From Pythium myriotylum (Eukaryota; Oomycota; Peronosporomycetes; Pythiales; Pythiaceae), in NCBI GenBank assembly GCA_023091665.1, contig JALJCQ010000001.1:2170001-2234000 (forward strand): DNA of 64,000 bases, written 5' to 3'. The position numbers and the translations under genes are program-made. This document shows, in pieces, positions 25,714 through 37,800 of the stretch (the stretch's first letter is position 1; each line of letters opens with the position of its first letter). The notes beneath the pieces are model-generated. The model saw only the letters and a list, made by a program, of their open reading frames with translations, made no database searches and was not told the origin of the DNA.

Positions 25714-27689
25714 ATGGGCTCGCCTGCGCGCTCGTGGTTCAACGTCCCGTGCGAGAACCCGGCGGCCGCGCCGTGCTACCGCGCGCTCCATGTCTGCGCT
25801 GTCCGCAAGGACTGCCTCTATATCTTCGGCGGTGCGCAAGCGGTCGTGCCGAGTTCACAGGTGTTTAGCTGATCACGAGTCTTTGTGTCTGCAGGCTACG
25901 ATGGGTCGAACCGACTCAATGACTTCTACGAGTTCAACTTCACGCGCAAACTCTGGTCCATCATGCCAGCTGGAGGACCTGTCCCGAGCCCGCGCGACCG
26001 CCACGTGGGCGTCGTTTACAAGGATTCGTTCTACGTGTTCGCGGGCTTTGACGGAAGCTCGCGAGTGAATGACTTTATGGAATACAACTTTGGTGAGCCT
26101 GCAAGGAACATACCGTTCTGTGCGGACGATGCAAACTCACGATTTTCGCAGTTACACAGAAATGGAATGTCGTCGTCGTCAACGCTGGCATGGCCCCGAC
26201 TCCGCGGCACAGCCATTCGGCTGTTGTGTATGGTATTGATCTGCCTTGCGCTGTGGTGTGGAAAGCAATAACCCCTCATACAATCACGAGTAGACAAATC
26301 TATGTACTGCTTTGGAGGCTACGACGGTAGTTACAAGAACGATTTCCACGAGTTCAACTTCGAGACGGGCACGTGGACGCTCGTCGGTGCCACCGGCCGC
26401 GTGCCCCGCCCACGGTATCACATGCGAAACTCCACATGTCTGCACTGAGCTGGGCTAAAACTTGGTCACGTTCCTTCGTGTAGCTACCGATCGTCACTTG
26501 TCGTGTACAAGAACAGTTGTATTCTATTCGGAGGCCACGATGGGTCTCGCCACCTCAATGATGTTCAAGTCTTTGACTTCGGTATGGACTACGTTCGCAG
26601 AGACAGGCTGTGTACTTACTGGAATCTCCCCCATCAGCTCTTCGAACTTGGTCGACAATGGTTGCTGAAGGCCCGGCACCGATTCCACGAGACAGCCACG
26701 TTGCTGTTATTCACTCGAACTCGATGTACATTTTTGGCGGTAGCAGTGGCACAGCCATGAACGATTTCCATGAGCTCAACATGGGTATGGAGATTCAAGT
26801 GTACATGCCCAAAGATCTTAACTGTGACTCTGAGCTGCACTGTAGCCCCCTCCGAGACCAGCAAATGGCAGGCCATCTCATTTAAGGGACCCCCACCTGG
26901 GCAGCGCTTCTGCCACGTCGCCGCAGTCTACGACTCCAGTCTCATCATATTTGGTGGATACGACGGGAGTAGCCGACTCAATGATTTCACACAGTTTCGA
27001 TTTGGTGATGACGAGTTTGAGCTTGACATTCCCGAGAGTACGCTCATATCCGATCTTCGGCTTCTCGTGAATAACGAGATCATGAGCGACATTACTTTTG
27101 TCGGTACGTGAGTGCTTTTCTTTGGTGATGGTTGCTTGCAGACATCCTGATATGAGCCTTTTCCTTCTTAGTGGAGGGTATTCCCATCTATGCGCATAAG
27201 ATATTGTGCATGCGCTGTGGGTACTTCAAGGCGATGCTAAACGGAGAGATGCTCGAAAGTCGCGCACGGGAGGTTGTCATCAACGACGTACGACGCCCAA
27301 TCTTCCTCTCCTTCCTCGAATACTTGTACAGCGACGACATCGACGTGTCGGTCGAGAGTGCGATGGAACTGTTTGTGGTCGCTGATAGGGTACGTGTTGA
27401 TGTGAAATGAGTTGTTCATGGCGTGCTGAACTCACCCCTGCGTGGATGTTTTCAGTATGGCGTGGATCGTCTAAAGCGCATCTGTGAGCGCCGGATGCTG
27501 CTGTCGCTGTGCATCGAGAACGCCGCCACTATTCTCCACGCCGCCGACCTCCACAACGCCGCCGTGCTGCGCGACCAGTGCATCTTGTTCATGCTCAACA
27601 ACTTCGACGCTGTCACGAAGACAACTGCCTTCGAGGAGATGGGCCGCACGAACGTCGACCTTGTCTTCGAGCTGCTCAAGCGCCGCTGA
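25714..27689 (+). CDS. Kelch-repeat/BTB protein (LZTR1-like layout)
   Basis: Nine exons fit: 25714-25831, 25895-26092, 26152-26232, 26294-26414, 26484-26581, 26638-26784, 26846-27103, 27172-27389, 27456-27689, giving 490 aa; every junction keeps phase. Six kelch blades are visible through repeated FGGYDGS...LNDF-type motifs over about residues 30-330, enough for one beta-propeller. A BTB domain follows (SDITFVVEGIPIYAHKILCMRCGYFKAML...), then a BACK-like helical tail ending VFELLKRR. Kelch before BTB, the reverse of animal KLHL proteins, matches LZTR1-like proteins, which act as substrate adaptors for CUL3 ubiquitin ligases. CUL3 binding is inferred from the family. ATG 25714 sits in ACCATGG. 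Almost every blade boundary carries an intron. Confidence 0.85.
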
Positions 27690-27838
27690 CGAGCGCTGGT
27701 GTGGCTTAACTTATCTGTCTCCATGAACACAACGAGCTAGAGTCCAGGTGAACGAAGCGGATTGGACATAATGCCTAGACTTTGAATCAATCAGTTCTTC
27801 CTAAATAATCCGAACTGCCCCTCGACTGCAACAGGAGA

Positions 27839-29367
27839 ATGACCCCGGCGGACGACGCCGCGGCGCTGCGCGAGGCCTCCGAGGGCTTCTTCCTCGCGGC
27901 GGAGCACGGCCGCTCCGACGTGATCAAGGCGCTGGCCGACCACAGCGATGGCCGCATCGACCTCGCTCGCATCGTCGAGCCGTCGACCGGCCGCACGCCA
28001 CTCCACGTGGCGGTCGCGCACCACAAGACCGACGCGCTCCGCGTGCTACTAGCCGCGGGCTTCCCACCGCATCTCGAGAGCACTGTGGTGCTCAAAAACG
28101 GCGGCGGGTCCGTCAAGCGCACAGCGTACGCGCTGGCGGTGGAGGCCAAGGCGCACGATCTCGTGTTTGTCTTCCACCAGTTCGCGATCCAACAAGTGGC
28201 GATGGACAGCGCGCAGGGCGTAGCGCAGCTGCTCGCCGCGGGCGTGCCGATCGACGTGACGGACGGCGTATCCACCGCAAATACCCTTCTCCACTGGGCT
28301 GTCACGTGCCGGGCGCTTGCAGTGTGCCGATTCCTGCTCGAGAGCGACCACCTCGGAGGCGCTGCACTCGTGAACCAAGCCAACGCCGAAGGGGCGACAC
28401 CGCTGCACATTGCTTGTCGAGACGGCAAGCTCGATTTCGTTAAACTGCTGCTCGCTCACGGCGCTGATCCGAGGTGCTCAGGGACGGGCGGGTTCTGCAA
28501 AGACAAGACGCCGGCAGATATCGTGACATCGACGGAGATCCGAGCGCTCTTGACAAGTCACGAAGAGCGATTACTAGCTGCCAAGCTGAAGCAAGAACTC
28601 GGTGACAGCGAGATTGATGGAGCGGATCAAGGAACAGACTCTGGGGAAGCATTGGAAGGACGTGGCGACGAGATCGCGATTTCAACCCTTCGCCGAAAGC
28701 ACGCTCTCCAACTGGAGGAAAAGGATCTGCTCATCCGGCAGCTCAAGGCAACGATCGAGACCCTAGTAGTCGAGGCTCAGGAGATAAGGAAACTGGGGGA
28801 AGAACGAACCGTATTGGACTACATTCGCAAGCTGCGGGAGGTATGGTGCATTATGCAAGGTCTGCTACTTTAGACATTTTGACATATTTCTGTTGATCTT
28901 TTTTTGTAGGAGAAAGAAGTTATCAGACGGCAGCTTGAAGACGCAGAGGACCATATACGGATACAACAGCAACAAATCCAAGAGCTGAAGCGCCAGATTC
29001 GAAGCGTGGTGGTGAGTGATACCGCTCGACAAGTCTGAGTATTGATGCTGACGAACTATTCTGCTAGCCAAAGGAAGAAGCGACCCAGCAGCCAGAGATC
29101 ACCCGTCAACATGAACATACTGAGAAGTCACAAGAGAGCGAGCTATTCTCAGCTGAGGAGGCATCCACGGGCTCACCGCCTGTTCCATCTTTTAAACATC
29201 CGTCGTTGCAAATCGAAACAAACGCGCCACGTTCCCAACGGTCACGGAAGTCCACCCCTCCGCGGTCTGACAGTGGAAGATGGAACGATGTGTGGTCAGT
29301 TCTATTGGGAAATGGGCTCGATGTAGATGATGTTGACGTGGACGGGGAAGTAATCATGACGGTTTAG
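27839..29367 (+). CDS. Ankyrin-repeat protein with C-terminal coiled coil
   Basis: Three exons fit: 27839-28840, 28910-29011, 29068-29367, giving 467 aa. The first 240 residues hold ankyrin repeats (GRTPLHVAVAHHKTDALRVLL, ANTLLHWAVTCRALAVCRFLL, GATPLHIACRDGKLDFVKLLL). A charged heptad region follows at about 280-370 (LRRKHALQLEEKDLLIRQLK, then IRIQQQQIQELKRQIR across exon 2), so it probably oligomerises. The tail is Ser/Pro-rich and acidic, ending DVDDVDVDGEVIMTV. It is likely a scaffold; no enzymatic domain is seen and no family name can be given. It follows the kelch gene by 149 bp. Its stop lies 18 bp from the stop of the convergent CCDC15-like gene. Confidence 0.75.
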
Positions 29368-29385
29368 TATATGCGTGGTGAGTAG

Positions 29386-30889
29386 CTACTTTGAAATGTC
29401 GTGTTGTTTGCAAACAGATGCAACAGCTTTCTCTTTTTTCTTCGGCTGGCGGTAGAACTCACAGTTGTTGGCACATTGGGTTTGCCCACGCTGTTTCCGG
29501 CAAGAGCATAGCGCTGGCGTCCTGAGTTCCTCCTGCAACGCATCCAAAAATCGCTCGTGGATGATCTGATTACTAACTCGCTCCCTCGGCTTCACATTAG
29601 ATGGTAGGGGCGTCGATTCAGAGCGTTTCCTGGAATACACGTCACTATAACAGTTCAACCAGCATAGACTTTTGTTTTGGTACCTCCAAGTTGTGGGCGA
29701 AGGCTTTGCACTATGTCGCTGCATTTTCACCTCACCCCCTACAGATACATCCACGCTGGAGTGGTGGTTGATAAACCGACTCAAGAATATTGACAGACAC
29801 CCGGACTCACATTTTGACGGGAGTCCCTTCAGTTCGCTCGCGCGCCGTTTCTTTGGTCGGAGTAGTGGCCTTGGTGACTGTCCGCGCACATCGCTCTCGC
29901 TCTTTGACACGCTCTCGCTCTGCTACCATGAATTGTCTACGCACGGCAGAATACAGTTCCTTGCGCTGTTCGTGCGTACAATAGATTGATCATGATGGTA
30001 GCGCGAGGAAAGGAGCGGCTATGACTCACTTGTTTCAGAGGCAAGTCCACCTCGCTTTGCCTCGAGGTGTCATGCAACACTTGGTTATCATTGTATCGTT
30101 CATCCGCATCGAGTGCGTCGTCCTCACACTCACGCGCACCGCGAACGCGCGTCAAGTGCGTCGGGCGCAGCAGCATCTCTCTCGCCATCGCATCACTCCG
30201 CACGGCATTCTCTACGAGCGAAGCCACGGAGCTTGCAGACTGCTACGTCGGCACATTAAGCGTGACATGAATCAGAAGTTTGGTAATCGAGATGCCACCG
30301 TACCTGCAGCCGGTCTCGCGTCTGCTGGAGAAGCGCATTGGCAAACGGCCTTCGACTAAGTCGTAAGGGAGGAGACACGAAAGGATCGCTTCGGCCTAGG
30401 AGTTGAGATTGATCGGCAGCAGAAGGTAGCTGGAGCAGCCGCGCCAGCTTAGCGTCCTATCCGCCATATAGACTCAGTGTGAATAAGCGTGCCGTGAAGC
30501 CGACCCAGCAGTGTCTTGACGCACGACTCGCTTCTCAAGCGACTGGCGAAGCTCTCGCTCCTCCACGACGCGCTCATTCACACGCAGACAAATCTGCTGG
30601 TGGAATCGCTTGAGCTGGACTGACTGGAGGCGTTGACGCCGCACGGCCGCTTCTTGCGCCACCTCAATTCCTTTCCTTCTGTCGACCGAAACCTCGTATT
30701 GCTGCGAGTCTTCGATGAGAGGAGAGAAAATGTACAGCGGAGCGTTGGGCTCGGCCTGTAATGCCGAGATGCGACGGTCACGCATGTAAATCGGGCTCGC
30801 TGTCTCTACAAGCCCCAACAATGAACAAAGCGACATCACGTTGATGACAATTAGAGGGGCCTACCGCGCTGACCGCTGACTGCGTCCAT
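29386..30889 (-). CDS. Coiled-coil protein, CCDC15-like
   Basis: Six exons fit: 30889-30865, 30805-30525, 30456-30304, 30242-30030, 29965-29811, 29629-29386, giving 356 aa. Each join is GT-AG and keeps phase. The protein is rich in charged helices (RRQRLQSVQLKRFHQQI, RRQFMVAERERVKERER) and ends with a cysteine-bearing block (LCSCRKQ...CANNCEFYRQPKKK). That block and the helices recall CCDC15, a centriole/cilium protein in animals, but this is recognition from memory. The last intron is 181 nt, about three times the local norm. A 55-nt stretch inside it (about 29690-29740) has splice-like ends but would break the frame if included. The start is the first in-frame ATG, 67 bp downstream of the IQ gene's stop on the same strand. 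Confidence 0.6.
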
Positions 30890-30956
30890 GATCTCGCACA
30901 GGTTTCGAGTGTGAAAAGGCGCGACTTCCAAACTTCGAAACCCCTCCGAGTAGACC

Positions 30957-33900
30957 TCATGCTCCACCGTCGTCTGTGGACCATGGAGAGCCGACGCCAC
31001 TTGAGGTGATGTCCGACATAAACTGTCCTTCCTGAGTGCTCGCAGCTACTGAATCTCTTGCCATCGCGTCCACCAGCATTCCATATAGCTGTTGGGCTCG
31101 TTCGACGCCCTCCCGGTTGCCGCGACTCATGAAGAGCTCATACAGCTCGTTTCTCCACTGCAGGAGCTGCGACGCGGGTTCAGCCGACTCAGTGCGATGA
31201 GATTCGCGTGGTGCGGAGTAGATCTTCTCAATAGTCTCTTCAAAGCGCTGCTCATGAGCCCGCCATTGCAGCGCCAGGCGCATCCATTGCTGCTCCAGGG
31301 AGCGATGGCGGTGGGTAGCCAGTGGCGCGAGTTCGTGGTGTACAGGAGCCGACGCTGCACCGAACGTGGGGCGGCGCTCCAATGGCTTATAGCTCGTGAC
31401 GCTGAGGAGGCCGTTGCGAAGCAGGACCAGCACAACCGAGACGAACACTCGCACGGGCATAAACCGTTGCAGGTGACGTTGCTTTAGTGCGTTGTGGAAG
31501 ACGTTGCGCAAGTCGCGCTCACCAGCGCCGAGAGAGTACGGCAACAGCGTCTGGACGAATACAGCCTCTTCGAGAAGTGATGGAGTGTCATTCGAAAGTG
31601 GTGCTGGTTGCTGCTGCTTTTGACAGCGGAACGCCTCGTGGAAGAGATCGTAGGTCCACTGAATGAATGCGTGGAAGTGACGCATGACCTTACGATACCG
31701 TCGTAGCAAGTCAACAAACTCCACGAAGTAGACCCACGATTTGCCGCCTACATCCTCAGATGCCTCAGGGATCGATGTCAGGCGGTCTGGTCGATCACGA
31801 CGCATGAGTGGACTACGGGCAGCGCTGGCGTTGTATTCCCGCGCGTGGAAGTGGTTGATGTTGGACGAGCGAGTATACGGACACCTACCCTGAGATGACA
31901 AGCCGTCGTGCCCGCAGTCGACTGGCGTGGTGTAGTCGCGCAAAATTGCGTCAAGCTGTTGGAGACCAGCAGAAGGTAAATGGCGAGCGTAAATCTCGTT
32001 ACTCGGCTCAATCACGAAGCCATCTGTCTTGACCATTGAGTCATCGTTTCCTGCGACGTGGAATAGCTCTTGGGCGATGTCAAGGGCACTCTTTGTATCG
32101 ATCAACTCGCGCATGGTCTGGCAATGAAACACTGGCTGACGACTTTGGTTGCTATTGCGCGCAAAGAATCGACACAAACAGAAGAAGACAAGGTCCTCCA
32201 TTGGCCTTTCACGCATGAGGTAGTCGTGAAATCGCTGGATGTCCGCGTCGAGCCCCATAAAAAGCCGCACATCGCTCATCATGCGCTCTTTCGCCGCATC
32301 AACGAGATGCTTGAGACCAAGCTGGCAATGGAAGTGGTCATTCAGGAGGTCGTTCAAGTCAACGCGGCCAACAAAGGCATTTACGGATTCATATTCTGAC
32401 CCAGTTACGAAGGATCTGGAGATACGACTGCGGTTGCGATCTTGTAGGTACCTCTTTCCGTCCGAGAAGGAGAGGGCAAGACTTGCGTGGACGCAGACGA
32501 ACTTTCGTAGTCGCTCACGAGGCAATTTGCACAGTTGACCGACGATGATGTCATAGATATCGACAATAAGCTGTTTAAGTGCAGCGTGACGCTTCTGCTG
32601 GTCGTGCGACGACAAAAGCTCGCGCACAAGAAGGTCTCTTGCAGAAGCTTCGTCTTCTATCTCGTGTGAGGTCCGTGGTGTGTAGACGGAAGCCTGCCAC
32701 AGGACATCGTCGAGGTGTGTGTTGTCGTCATCATCATCGCTTAACAGCTTCCCACTATCGTCTTCATCTATCGTGTCTTGGTCTTGCTTGACCATTTGCG
32801 ACTTCGAGGAGGCTCTTGGGCTTCGACGTAGTTCACGAGGACAGGTGTCAACGTCTTCGAAGAAAACGAAGGGGCTTGCAGTTTCCGGCAAAAATTGTTT
32901 GCTGTGCCATGGTCCACCATCTTCGTCAACGGATGGAGAATGCAGTGTCGTGGTGGATGTAGCCTTTGCGAGTCCAAAACTATTGGGTTTCTCGCCTCTT
33001 AACTCGCTGATTGCTGACTGAAACGAGGTGATTAAATCCTCAGCTTGACGGATAGTCTGTTCGAGCAAGGACTCGTCAATGGGAGCAATAGCTTCAGTCC
33101 CATTGCTCATAGTCTCAATGGAGAGTTTTGACAGGTTGTGCTGATCCATACTTGAGCGATCTTTTGTCTCTGGACCTGAATTCGTCTCTGAACCTGAAGA
33201 CATCTCGCCGACATTGCTTTCAGATGACGAGATCGGTTGCACTTGCTTAGTAATCCGTCGACGAGAATGGAGAAATGAGAACGCGGGGGCAAGCTCGGTC
33301 AGTCTATTGAGTAGTTGCGTATACGGATCGATTGTTTGATCGGGCTTTGGACCGAGCAATTGCACATCAGCACCCTGCTCTACTTCTTGACGTTCTGTAT
33401 CAAGTTGCTCTGAAGCTGAGGCCACTCGCTGCGCTAGTAGTATCGAGTCCCGCGCCGCGGCTGCTGTGGCTGACTGCGATTCGGCATCTCGGTCTTTGTT
33501 GTGCTTTTCTTCTCTGCGCTTCTTGATCAAATAGGCTCGCACGTTCATCTGGAGAAGCTCTACGGCAGCAACCTGCTTGCGCCGCTTCAGGATTGTATGC
33601 ATGACTGCCCGGTGATGGAGTGTACGCCTGCGATCTCGGTAACCTCGATATGATCGCTGGATGTCGAGTGCCGCGTCCTTCTTCTCCTGACGTTGAAGAG
33701 CACGCTGCGCCTCTTTCCGTTGCTGGTACTTCGCAAACGCTTGTTGAACTCGGGCCGCTGCAGTATTTTCCTCAACGATCGATGCTCGTTGAAGGCGCCC
33801 ACCGACGAACTCGTCATCGGAGTCAGTCTCTGCACCAAATTCCTTCATCCACTGGAGGCGTTGTCGCTGGAATTCTCTCCATTCAGTTTCGTCCTCATCA

Positions 33901-34733
33901 CTAACGTCCTCCTCATCAACACGTGGTTTTCTCCCTAGGCGTGGTGATGATCGTTCTGATTGCTTACATGTGCAGGTATGGTGATGCTGGCTTGAGGCAA
34001 ACGACGAACGTTCTTCTGGGTCCGCAAGGTTCTGTTGACGATGGTCCTCCCGCAGCATCTCTTCGTTTAGTCGATCGATTTGGTCTCGGAGGTGCTTCAC
34101 AAGCGTCACGAGTCGGTTAATCGATGTATCATATGCCACTTGAATCTCAAACAGAAGCTCGCTTTGCTCCTTGCAAACGAACTTTATTTGGCGAGCGAGC
34201 TCATGGAAGCACACAGAGTGGAGCGCCCACTCGCACTCCGTGTACTCAAGTGTTCCTCCTGCGGCTGAACTTGTCGTAGTTGGCATCACACGAGCTCGCA
34301 TCTTCTCGAGCGTCTGACGAAGATACAGCACTTGTTGTCGCGTGTGTGGAGTAAGCGCGGGGAAGACAACAGTCTCCCAAGCGCCACCGCCGAGATATGT
34401 CGATTGGTATTGGGTGGGCGGATACTGTATATGCGGCAAGACAGCATTGGTCTCGACCACGAAGAACTCCCTTGGAACTCGAGTCGATGCTTCGATCGCA
34501 CTGACTCTGTTTGGCTGGACAGGTTGCCGCTCGTATGATTGAGGTGGTGGTGACGGTCGCATGGGTACATGTCGAGGTGACGCAAATGATGTCGGGGATG
34601 TGGCAGAAGGTGGTTTCCGAACTGACACGCGACGAGGAGGCCGCGAAGGCAACTGTGTTGAGGCCGACCCCTGCATAAGCGCTTCGCGAGAAGGGCCTCT
34701 CACAGAGGACTCATGGTGCAGCGGTGGTAGCAT
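30957..34733 (-). CDS. IQ-motif protein of unknown function
   Basis: One uninterrupted exon encodes 1,258 aa from ATG 34733. The first 130 residues are Pro/Ser-rich and probably disordered. Around residues 320-420 are helical segments with IQ-like calmodulin-binding motifs (AARVQQAFAKYQQRK, ALDIQRSYRGYRDRRR, VELLQMNVRAYLIKKRR). The middle is acidic and Ser-rich. The C-terminal 550 residues alternate predicted helices (LVRELLSSHDQQKRHAALKQL, LVFFCLCRFFAR, ALQWRAHEQRFEETIEKIY) without a domain I recognise. It lies 94 bp downstream of the GPCR-PIPK stop. IQ motifs suggest Ca2+/calmodulin-dependent regulation or a myosin-light-chain-like partner. It may be oomycete-specific. Confidence 0.8.
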   Translation of the reverse strand: MLPPLHHESSVRGPSREALMQGSASTQLPSRPPRRVSVRKPPSATSPTSFASPRHVPMRPSPPPQSYERQPVQPNRVSAIEASTRVPREFFVVETNAVLPHIQYPPTQYQSTYLGGGAWETVVFPALTPHTRQQVLYLRQTLEKMRARVMPTTTSSAAGGTLEYTECEWALHSVCFHELARQIKFVCKEQSELLFEIQVAYDTSINRLVTLVKHLRDQIDRLNEEMLREDHRQQNLADPEERSSFASSQHHHTCTCKQSERSSPRLGRKPRVDEEDVSDEDETEWREFQRQRLQWMKEFGAETDSDDEFVGGRLQRASIVEENTAAARVQQAFAKYQQRKEAQRALQRQEKKDAALDIQRSYRGYRDRRRTLHHRAVMHTILKRRKQVAAVELLQMNVRAYLIKKRREEKHNKDRDAESQSATAAAARDSILLAQRVASASEQLDTERQEVEQGADVQLLGPKPDQTIDPYTQLLNRLTELAPAFSFLHSRRRITKQVQPISSSESNVGEMSSGSETNSGPETKDRSSMDQHNLSKLSIETMSNGTEAIAPIDESLLEQTIRQAEDLITSFQSAISELRGEKPNSFGLAKATSTTTLHSPSVDEDGGPWHSKQFLPETASPFVFFEDVDTCPRELRRSPRASSKSQMVKQDQDTIDEDDSGKLLSDDDDDNTHLDDVLWQASVYTPRTSHEIEDEASARDLLVRELLSSHDQQKRHAALKQLIVDIYDIIVGQLCKLPRERLRKFVCVHASLALSFSDGKRYLQDRNRSRISRSFVTGSEYESVNAFVGRVDLNDLLNDHFHCQLGLKHLVDAAKERMMSDVRLFMGLDADIQRFHDYLMRERPMEDLVFFCLCRFFARNSNQSRQPVFHCQTMRELIDTKSALDIAQELFHVAGNDDSMVKTDGFVIEPSNEIYARHLPSAGLQQLDAILRDYTTPVDCGHDGLSSQGRCPYTRSSNINHFHAREYNASAARSPLMRRDRPDRLTSIPEASEDVGGKSWVYFVEFVDLLRRYRKVMRHFHAFIQWTYDLFHEAFRCQKQQQPAPLSNDTPSLLEEAVFVQTLLPYSLGAGERDLRNVFHNALKQRHLQRFMPVRVFVSVVLVLLRNGLLSVTSYKPLERRPTFGAASAPVHHELAPLATHRHRSLEQQWMRLALQWRAHEQRFEETIEKIYSAPRESHRTESAEPASQLLQWRNELYELFMSRGNREGVERAQQLYGMLVDAMARDSVAASTQEGQFMSDITSSGVGSPWSTDDGGA

Positions 34734-34827
34734 GGTCCACGAGCTGTTGTATTATGGTATTTGGTTCATCTTCGAGCCCTAAGTTTAGAGAACTCCAATT
34801 GATTTATTACCGCTTGCTGGTGCGAAA

Positions 34828-37800
34828 TTATACAGGCGTAGAATCTACGCCTCCAACCTCATGTTCCTCAGCATCCTCATCAGGTAAATTCGTTCTTTGT
34901 GGACCTTCATCGAGTATCGATTGGGACAGATGGAGTAAATGAGAAGGAGTCGTCATAAAGAGCTGGTTCATCTTTCGCTGAAACCGGGTGGCGTACGCCC
35001 GGGGATTGATCGCTGACACTCCCCGGGGCGCTTTTCGCAACAAGTGAACTTTGTAGGCCCGTTCCACTTGTTTCGACAGAGTCCACTTCTGAAGTATGTC
35101 TACAAGCCCGAAGTAATACGTGCTTGGTCCAGACACTTGATGAGCTCTGTAGCGATGTTGGTGGCGGACATTCACAACTGACCCGCTGGCATTGATTGTC
35201 GAATCCAACACTTCTTCGTTATCTACCAGCTCCAAATTCCGGTCTCCACTCGAGGGCCCACGCTCAGAACACTCAGCCTCGTCCTCAGTGTCCTCATCAC
35301 AGAGGTCGTGCATGTATCTGCTGCTCTCAGCATTGCTCTCTTGAAGACCCCCACTTCCGTATGTGGATTGACGTGTTACGCATGGTAGTGAGGCCACACG
35401 CTGGTGCTCGATCTTCTCATTTGAGTCCGTAAGTGGTACGCTGGGGTCTACCTTTGTGTTGTTGTTGTCTGCAATGGTGAAATGCGAGTAGTGGGCTCCA
35501 ACCAGAAGGCTGTAATCCATAATTCCCATGCTTGCCAAAAAGTCACTGTCTCTGGTGAGCTGCTTGACTAGCTGTAATGCAGTATCCGATTCCAATTTGA
35601 TTCGTTTCTTCAGATCGTTGTCGCGTAAAGTGATATCGGGATAATGCTCTGAGCCGATCGGTTCACAAGGTGTGGATCCTGGCCCAGTGCTTACTCCAAA
35701 CAGGAAGAAACGGTTGCACTTTGAGCACCGATACTTCTCTCCCAGGATGCAAGCGGGAGCGTTGCGATCGACCCATGATCCTTTAATGTCATATCGTCTA
35801 TGGATCACTTCGTTCGTGTTGAGCACGTTCGCCATCACGACGAAGTAAAACACTTGGCCGTACATCTTCATCGCATGGAAACCGAGGAACTTCGGTAGCA
35901 ACGACTTTGGATTCCACTTCAAGTAGTGGGCATAGGAAGGAAGCAAATTCAGAAGCACAGTCTTCTCCGCTGCCGTCGTGCTCTTCACGATATACCTTCG
36001 GTTGCTCGTAGTGAAAACAAAAGCACCGCTGCGCCCTTCGCTCATTCGTTCGTTCATCGTATAGCGAAAAGCTTGTATATATTCGTGATCATGGATGCCG
36101 TGCAGTTGTCGAATTGATGCGAAGACGCGTGGCTGAAAATCGTAGAACTGCATTTCACGCATTCGAAGGGGGAGGAAAGAGGATAACCCACCGCTGTCCC
36201 CATCTGATTCGACGACACATATCGTTGAGTTTCGGGAGGCCACGACTTTGCTCGATGTTATAGATGTTGTGAACTGATCACCTTGACGGGATTGGTGAGG
36301 AGAGCGTTGCCAGTCCAGTCGAAAAGTTTGGTTGGAAGCGACACGTCGGTGTGAGCGATGGTAGTGTTCCACCGACTCGATAATACCGGTCGTGGCCATT
36401 TGTATCATCTGCTTTCGCAATGACGTGTTCAGCTCTGGCTTGTTGAGAAGTTCTTCTTCTTCCTCCTCTTCGATTCCTGCTCCAAATGCTGGTTGCGCCA
36501 TTGACGACGACCTACTGTTGCTTGAGACCGCAGTAGAACCCACACCATACGGTACCTTTCGTTTCCCACTGAATGCGCTGCGAAAACACACTGCATGAAG
36601 ACTTCCGTTGTTAATAACAAGCCAGACCAGAATGTTCAGTCCGCCACGAGCCGAGTGCAAGAAAGCGCTGAAGTTAACGAGGTCCTCGAAGACGTCTTGA
36701 TCCACGGTCTGCTGAACAATTGACAGGTTGGTGGCAACGAAAAGAGCGAGAACGATGAGTGACCAAGTGATGTAGATCCAACACGTGAGCAATCCGCTTG
36801 ACAAGACGCGACGACGCACGTCGAATGTCTCCTCTAGACCCCGCTTGAGTCGACGCTTAACGTAGATGATGGAGAGTGTCGCAAAGACAAGGTAGGCAAG
36901 AACCCACACGTGGTACGAAAGCCAATGGTGCCACCAAAAGCCTGGGCGGTCCGTGTTTTCGTGAAACCAGAAGAACCGCCCAACTGAGTCGTCTTGAGAG
37001 GACCCCTCATCCAAGATCCACAAAGCAAAGCCGCAGATCGCTCCACTAAGTACCGAGTAGAGCCAGTACAAGCGGATGTTGTGAGCGTACGACGTAAATG
37101 GATTTGTGATCGACTGGACCATGTCGATGGGTATCGCGATGAACCAAAACTCGCCGCAGACAAGGAGCGCCTGCGTCAGAGCAGCGATTCGTACGGGAAG
37201 CGAGATTGGAGGAGTCGCAAACTGAGTGGTAGCATACTCGAACACGTACAGGAGCGCGAGTAGCAAGTCTACGCAGCTCTTGCTGAGAATTAGAGAATTT
37301 GGGTGGCCACGCACTGCTCGGCTCTTCGTGTAGCACACGATGACGATTGTCGAGAATGCGAGAGACACGAGCGCACCGAGAAAGAGGTACCAATCGGCAT
37401 CAGCTGTCACGAGAAGTGCCCACACAACGCCGCTGGTGCCTGCGATAAAGAGCACGATGCAGAGCGCTGCATGGATGCGAAGTCGCACGATGAGCCCCAG
37501 GCGACGTCCAGACGCCGCGCAAAATGCTTGGGCCGAGCGACGCAGCGTACGACAACACCCGTCATTGTCGCCGCCAGGACCCGACGACCCCCCACCGCGC
37601 TTGTGGGAGCGACGTAACCGCTGCAGAAGGCTCGGCAGCTCTCTGTCTCCTTGTAGGTACTGCTGTTGCAGGCGCGCAGCCTCCTCGATGGCGCTCTTGC
37701 TCGCGCGCGGCTCGCTCGTGAGCGAGATGGAGCAGAACGTCGCGCTGTGGCACAAGACACCGTGAGCACTGCGTTCGAGCGAGAGAAACGGCCGCGGCGC

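Noticed and set aside
24996..25742. Minus-strand frames in the H2A.Z/kelch gap as genes
   Set aside because: No domain, no splice-supported extension and unconvincing residue composition.
29690..29740. An additional coding exon in the CCDC15-like gene
   Set aside because: Its 55-nt length shifts the frame and creates an immediate stop in the established phase; it is kept only as a possible regulatory exon.
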